Positions 61,489 through 64,000 of a stretch of DNA of 64,000 nucleotides are shown one piece after another. How positions within the stretch are numbered: position 1 is the stretch's first letter; the number at the start of each line of letters is the position of its first letter. This DNA comes from Eikenella corrodens (GTDB lineage Bacteria; Pseudomonadota; Gammaproteobacteria; Burkholderiales; Neisseriaceae): positions 682,001 to 746,000 of the forward strand of contig NZ_CP034670.1 in the NCBI RefSeq assembly GCF_003990355.1, in the 5' to 3' direction. The position numbers and the translations under genes were made by a program. Below the pieces are notes generated by a model. That model had not been told where the DNA came from. It saw only the letters and a list, made by a program, of their open reading frames with translations, and searched no databases.

Positions 61489-61897
61489 GTACGCCTCCAA
61501 TGTTTTTATGGAATTGAAGAAATTTATTATAGTCACGAATATAGTCTTCTTCACTATATAGGCTATCTGCTAATACCATTAGTACACAATCTTCTGAGAA
61601 GTTATGCATCTCTCTCCAAATTCCCGATTCAATTAAAAGCCCTTGAGCTGGATTATCCAGTAGAATGCTAATTTTTTCATCACCATCATCTAGTACAAAA
61701 CGGCACGACCCTCTAACTGCAATTACAACTTGTTTCAGGTTTTTATGGGCATGAAAGCCACGTGATACACCAGGTTTAGTATTATATAAATAATAAACTC
61801 GTTTGATTTTAAAAGGGACATTTTTCCCTTCTTCTAAAGCAATTAATGAGCCACGATCATCGCCATGGCTTTGTAAGGGTAATAGTTTAATTTCCAT
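61469..61897 (-). CDS. fdtA: dTDP-4-keto-6-deoxyhexose 3,4-ketoisomerase (FdtA/QdtA family)
   Basis: 142 residues, full length. A single cupin with [20 protein letters not shown], where His49 and His51 match the catalytic pair of FdtA-type isomerases, and [20 protein letters not shown]. It moves the keto group from C-4 to C-3 of the RfbB product, the committed step to a 3-amino sugar. Together with FdtB- and FdtC-like neighbours it forms a complete three-step branch. Confidence 0.86.
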   Translation of the reverse strand: MEIKLLPLQSHGDDRGSLIALEEGKNVPFKIKRVYYLYNTKPGVSRGFHAHKNLKQVVIAVRGSCRFVLDDGDEKISILLDNPAQGLLIESGIWREMHNFSEDCVLMVLADSLYSEEDYIRDYNKFLQFHKNIGGVHDSFFK

Positions 61898-61944
61898 ACG
61901 GGCGCTCTTCGTGTTAAATATTTTGTAAATTCAGTTGAGATGGG

Positions 61945-62982
61945 TTATATGGTAGGTAAGTTAATTGGTTGATATGGTGGTAAATCTAAAGTATAGCGTA
62001 TCCAATTGAGAAAGCCGTATTTTTCACGAATAGTAGTATCTATTGGGTAATAAGGAGTCTCTAAAAAGTTATCTATTCCATTGAATTGGATACCATCCCA
62101 AATAAATATATTATTTGGATGATAAAAGTCATATTTCTTCACATTATGATTAGTGGTAATCAGTTTCTTTTGGTAGCCTATAGATTCAAATATTCTGAAG
62201 GATAGCCCATTATGGTCTGGTGCTTTTAAGTCTACTAATGCTTTAGCTTTTCTGGCATTTTTTAAATTTTCCAGGAAACTAATATTGTGGCTAATTATAT
62301 TGATATTATTAGGGTATAATTTTTTATAATTAGAAAAATTATGTTGTCGCTTAGATCCGCAATAGATATGAAAGTTTAAATTCCACCCCTTTTTTCTTGC
62401 AGAAGAATTAAAATTATGAATTAGTAACTCACGGCCAGGTAGATGGCTGCCTGTAAAATAGAATGTATCGTTATTATTTTCTAGTGGAAGCTTTAGATCA
62501 TAATCAAAATAAAAATTCGTGTTAGGCAAAAAATTTGCACAAATATCATCAGGATCAAATATATAGAAGCGATCAAATAAAGGGATGCGTGTTTTAATAT
62601 TTGGATATCGATTCATGCCATCCCATTGGTAGTTAACCATATTAAATCTTATATGCTGACGAATGAGATGTAGTATATCTTCTGAGTAGATATCAGCCCG
62701 AATAAATAGGGCATAATCTATTTTTTCATTTTTCGATAGTAAATCAGCAATTTGTGTGTGTAGTTGTGATAAACGTAGCCGTTGTTTTGCTTGTTTATCT
62801 CTGAGAGCTAATTGGCGAAATTTAGTCTGTGCCCAGTCATAAAAGGACGGATATTGAAATTGGCTACCATCGTCAACAATATTAATAACATTAAAACCAT
62901 GATATTTTAGATTGGTTTCAATTAGACGGAAGATTTCATTATCTGGCGGCATGCCTAATAAAATCGTTGGCTGGTGGCTCAT
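61945..62982 (-). CDS. glycosyltransferase-like protein, tandem paralogue 1
   Basis: 345 residues. It starts PTILLGMPPDNEIFRLIETN. Shared landmarks with the neighbour at 62992 are YQWDGMNRYPNI (YQWDGIQRYPNI next door), FDRFYIFDPDDI, HNGLSFRIFESIGYQKKLIT and YDFYHPNNIFIWDG, ending LDLPPYQPINLPTI. The G(L)SFRxFEALxYxKKLITTN stretch resembles the donor-binding region of GT-B enzymes of the CgeB type, but I cannot name a family firmly. AT-rich, with a 47-bp gap to fdtA. Confidence 0.6.
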   Translation of the reverse strand: MSHQPTILLGMPPDNEIFRLIETNLKYHGFNVINIVDDGSQFQYPSFYDWAQTKFRQLALRDKQAKQRLRLSQLHTQIADLLSKNEKIDYALFIRADIYSEDILHLIRQHIRFNMVNYQWDGMNRYPNIKTRIPLFDRFYIFDPDDICANFLPNTNFYFDYDLKLPLENNNDTFYFTGSHLPGRELLIHNFNSSARKKGWNLNFHIYCGSKRQHNFSNYKKLYPNNINIISHNISFLENLKNARKAKALVDLKAPDHNGLSFRIFESIGYQKKLITTNHNVKKYDFYHPNNIFIWDGIQFNGIDNFLETPYYPIDTTIREKYGFLNWIRYTLDLPPYQPINLPTI

Positions 62983-62991
62983 GATGGTAAG

Positions 62992-64000
62992 TTATATAGT
63001 AATTTTAGGTAGTCTAATTGGGTCATATGGAGGAATATCTAAGATATAGCGAATCCAATTACCAAAGCTATATCGCTCTTTGATACGGCTATTAATTTCA
63101 TGGTATGGTTGTTTTAAGAAGTCAGTTATACCATCAAAACTAAGGCCATCCCAAATAAAAATGTTATCTGGATGGTAAAAATCATAGTGACGTATTTGAG
63201 TGTTAGTGGTAATTAATTTTTTTTGGTAGTGAAGCGCTTCAAACGTACGGAATGATAGACCATGGTGCGCTTGGATAACAAAGTCTACTAATATTTTACT
63301 ATTTCTAATATTTACTTGGTTTTCGTCGAAGCTAATAGCAGAGGTAATAAAATTAACGTTTTCTGGATAAAAGTTATGAAATTCCGAAGGCTCTTGATTC
63401 CATAGGATATTGAAATTTAACTGCCAACCTTGCTGCTTAGCATATCTGGCAAAATTGCTAATTTTAGTAGCTCGATCATCATTATGGAAGCCTAGGAAGT
63501 AGAAGTTATTGTTAGTATTTGTGTTATCCGTTGGTAGATGATCAAAGTAAAAGTTCGTAGTAGGTAGTAGAGGATATTGCTGATATACCAGATCGGCTGG
63601 GTCAAATACAAAAAAACGATCAAAGTAAGGAATAGTACGCCAGATATTAGGATAGCGCTGGATACCATCCCATTGATAGGCTACCATAGTATGGCGGGTA
63701 TTCCTACGGATAAAGGTTAGTAACTCTGGGTGCAATAAGTCACTACGTATAATTAATGCGTAATCTACCGGTTGTCCATTTAGTTGAGCACTTAGTTCTT
63801 GTTGAATTATTTTACTTTGCAGGCGCAATTTGGCATCCCTCTCACCTAACAGCAGTTGGCGATATTTAGTTTGTAATCTCGCGCTGAATGAGGGGTAAGA
63901 AAATTGCATAGCAATATCAGTGCTAATTACGTCAAAACCATGGTGTTGCAAGTTTTGAATGAATAATTCGGTTATGCCGCTTATATTAGGTAGAGCAAGA
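62992..64000 (-). CDS. glycosyltransferase-like protein, tandem paralogue 2 (5' end outside window)
   Basis: About 335 codons are visible and the frame is open to the right edge; just inside the edge LALPNISGITELFIQNLQHH aligns with the start region of the neighbour, so only a few N-terminal residues are missing. Shared motifs: YQWDGIQRYPNI, FDRFFVFDPADL, HHGLSFRTFEALHYQKKLIT and YDFYHPDNIFIWDG. It lies 9 bp upstream of the paralogue. Probably another transferase of the locus. Confidence 0.6.
   Translation of the reverse strand, partial: LALPNISGITELFIQNLQHHGFDVISTDIAMQFSYPSFSARLQTKYRQLLLGERDAKLRLQSKIIQQELSAQLNGQPVDYALIIRSDLLHPELLTFIRRNTRHTMVAYQWDGIQRYPNIWRTIPYFDRFFVFDPADLVYQQYPLLPTTNFYFDHLPTDNTNTNNNFYFLGFHNDDRATKISNFARYAKQQGWQLNFNILWNQEPSEFHNFYPENVNFITSAISFDENQVNIRNSKILVDFVIQAHHGLSFRTFEALHYQKKLITTNTQIRHYDFYHPDNIFIWDGLSFDGITDFLKQPYHEINSRIKERYSFGNWIRYILDIPPYDPIRLPKITI

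Overview
The window comes from a Gram-negative bacterium of the family Neisseriaceae, most likely Eikenella. The 12-mer AGGCTACCTGAA, known as the Eikenella dialect of the DNA uptake sequence (AG-eikDUS), occurs dozens of times, often as inverted pairs that close genes. Correia-type (CREE/NEMIS) mini-elements, a pilC/pilY1 gene and a cmk-rpsA-ihfB cluster fit this assignment. No rRNA, tRNA or CRISPR array was seen.

Region 1 (1-15.4 kb) is a type I secretion locus. It holds the 3' end of one RTX protein, an HlyB-type ABC exporter, the broken tail of a further RTX gene, a 1947-residue RTX protein with an N-terminal lipase-like domain preceded by a small membrane protein, and a divergent HlyD plus TolC-type pair. 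No HlyC-type acyltransferase is present. Region 2 (15.4-23.2 kb) has gene-end remnants, two YbjQ-family genes, an AT-rich orphan, a two-component system, hldD and hslO.

Region 3 (23.2-31.3 kb) is an accessory graveyard. It holds a SUKH-like pseudogene, a copA 3' fragment, IS30 and Rhs fragments, a lipoprotein gene split by two IS5-family elements, a toxin domain resembling M91 metallopeptidases with a damaged HExxH motif, another lipoprotein and an IS1595-family remnant. Region 4 (31.3-34.5 kb) is a cueR/copZ/copA copper module carrying Neisseria-dialect uptake words. Region 5 (34.8-50.5 kb) is largely core: ihfB, rpsA, cmk, ligA, pilC, metE and tyrA.

Region 6 (51-64 kb, all on the minus strand) is a surface glycan locus. 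RfbA and RfbB make dTDP-4-keto-6-deoxyglucose. RfbC and RfbD take it to dTDP-L-rhamnose, and an FdtA/FdtB/FdtC-like trio probably takes it to a dTDP-3-acetamido-3,6-dideoxyhexose (Fuc3NAc or Qui3NAc). Several glycosyltransferases accompany them. The part beyond about 57.8 kb is visibly AT-rich and looks imported.

The most noteworthy items are the RTX-lipase/membrane-protein pair, repeated 3'-terminal gene remnants near uptake-sequence repeats, the mix of uptake-sequence dialects, and a lipoprotein gene that can be rebuilt exactly by removing two insertion sequences.
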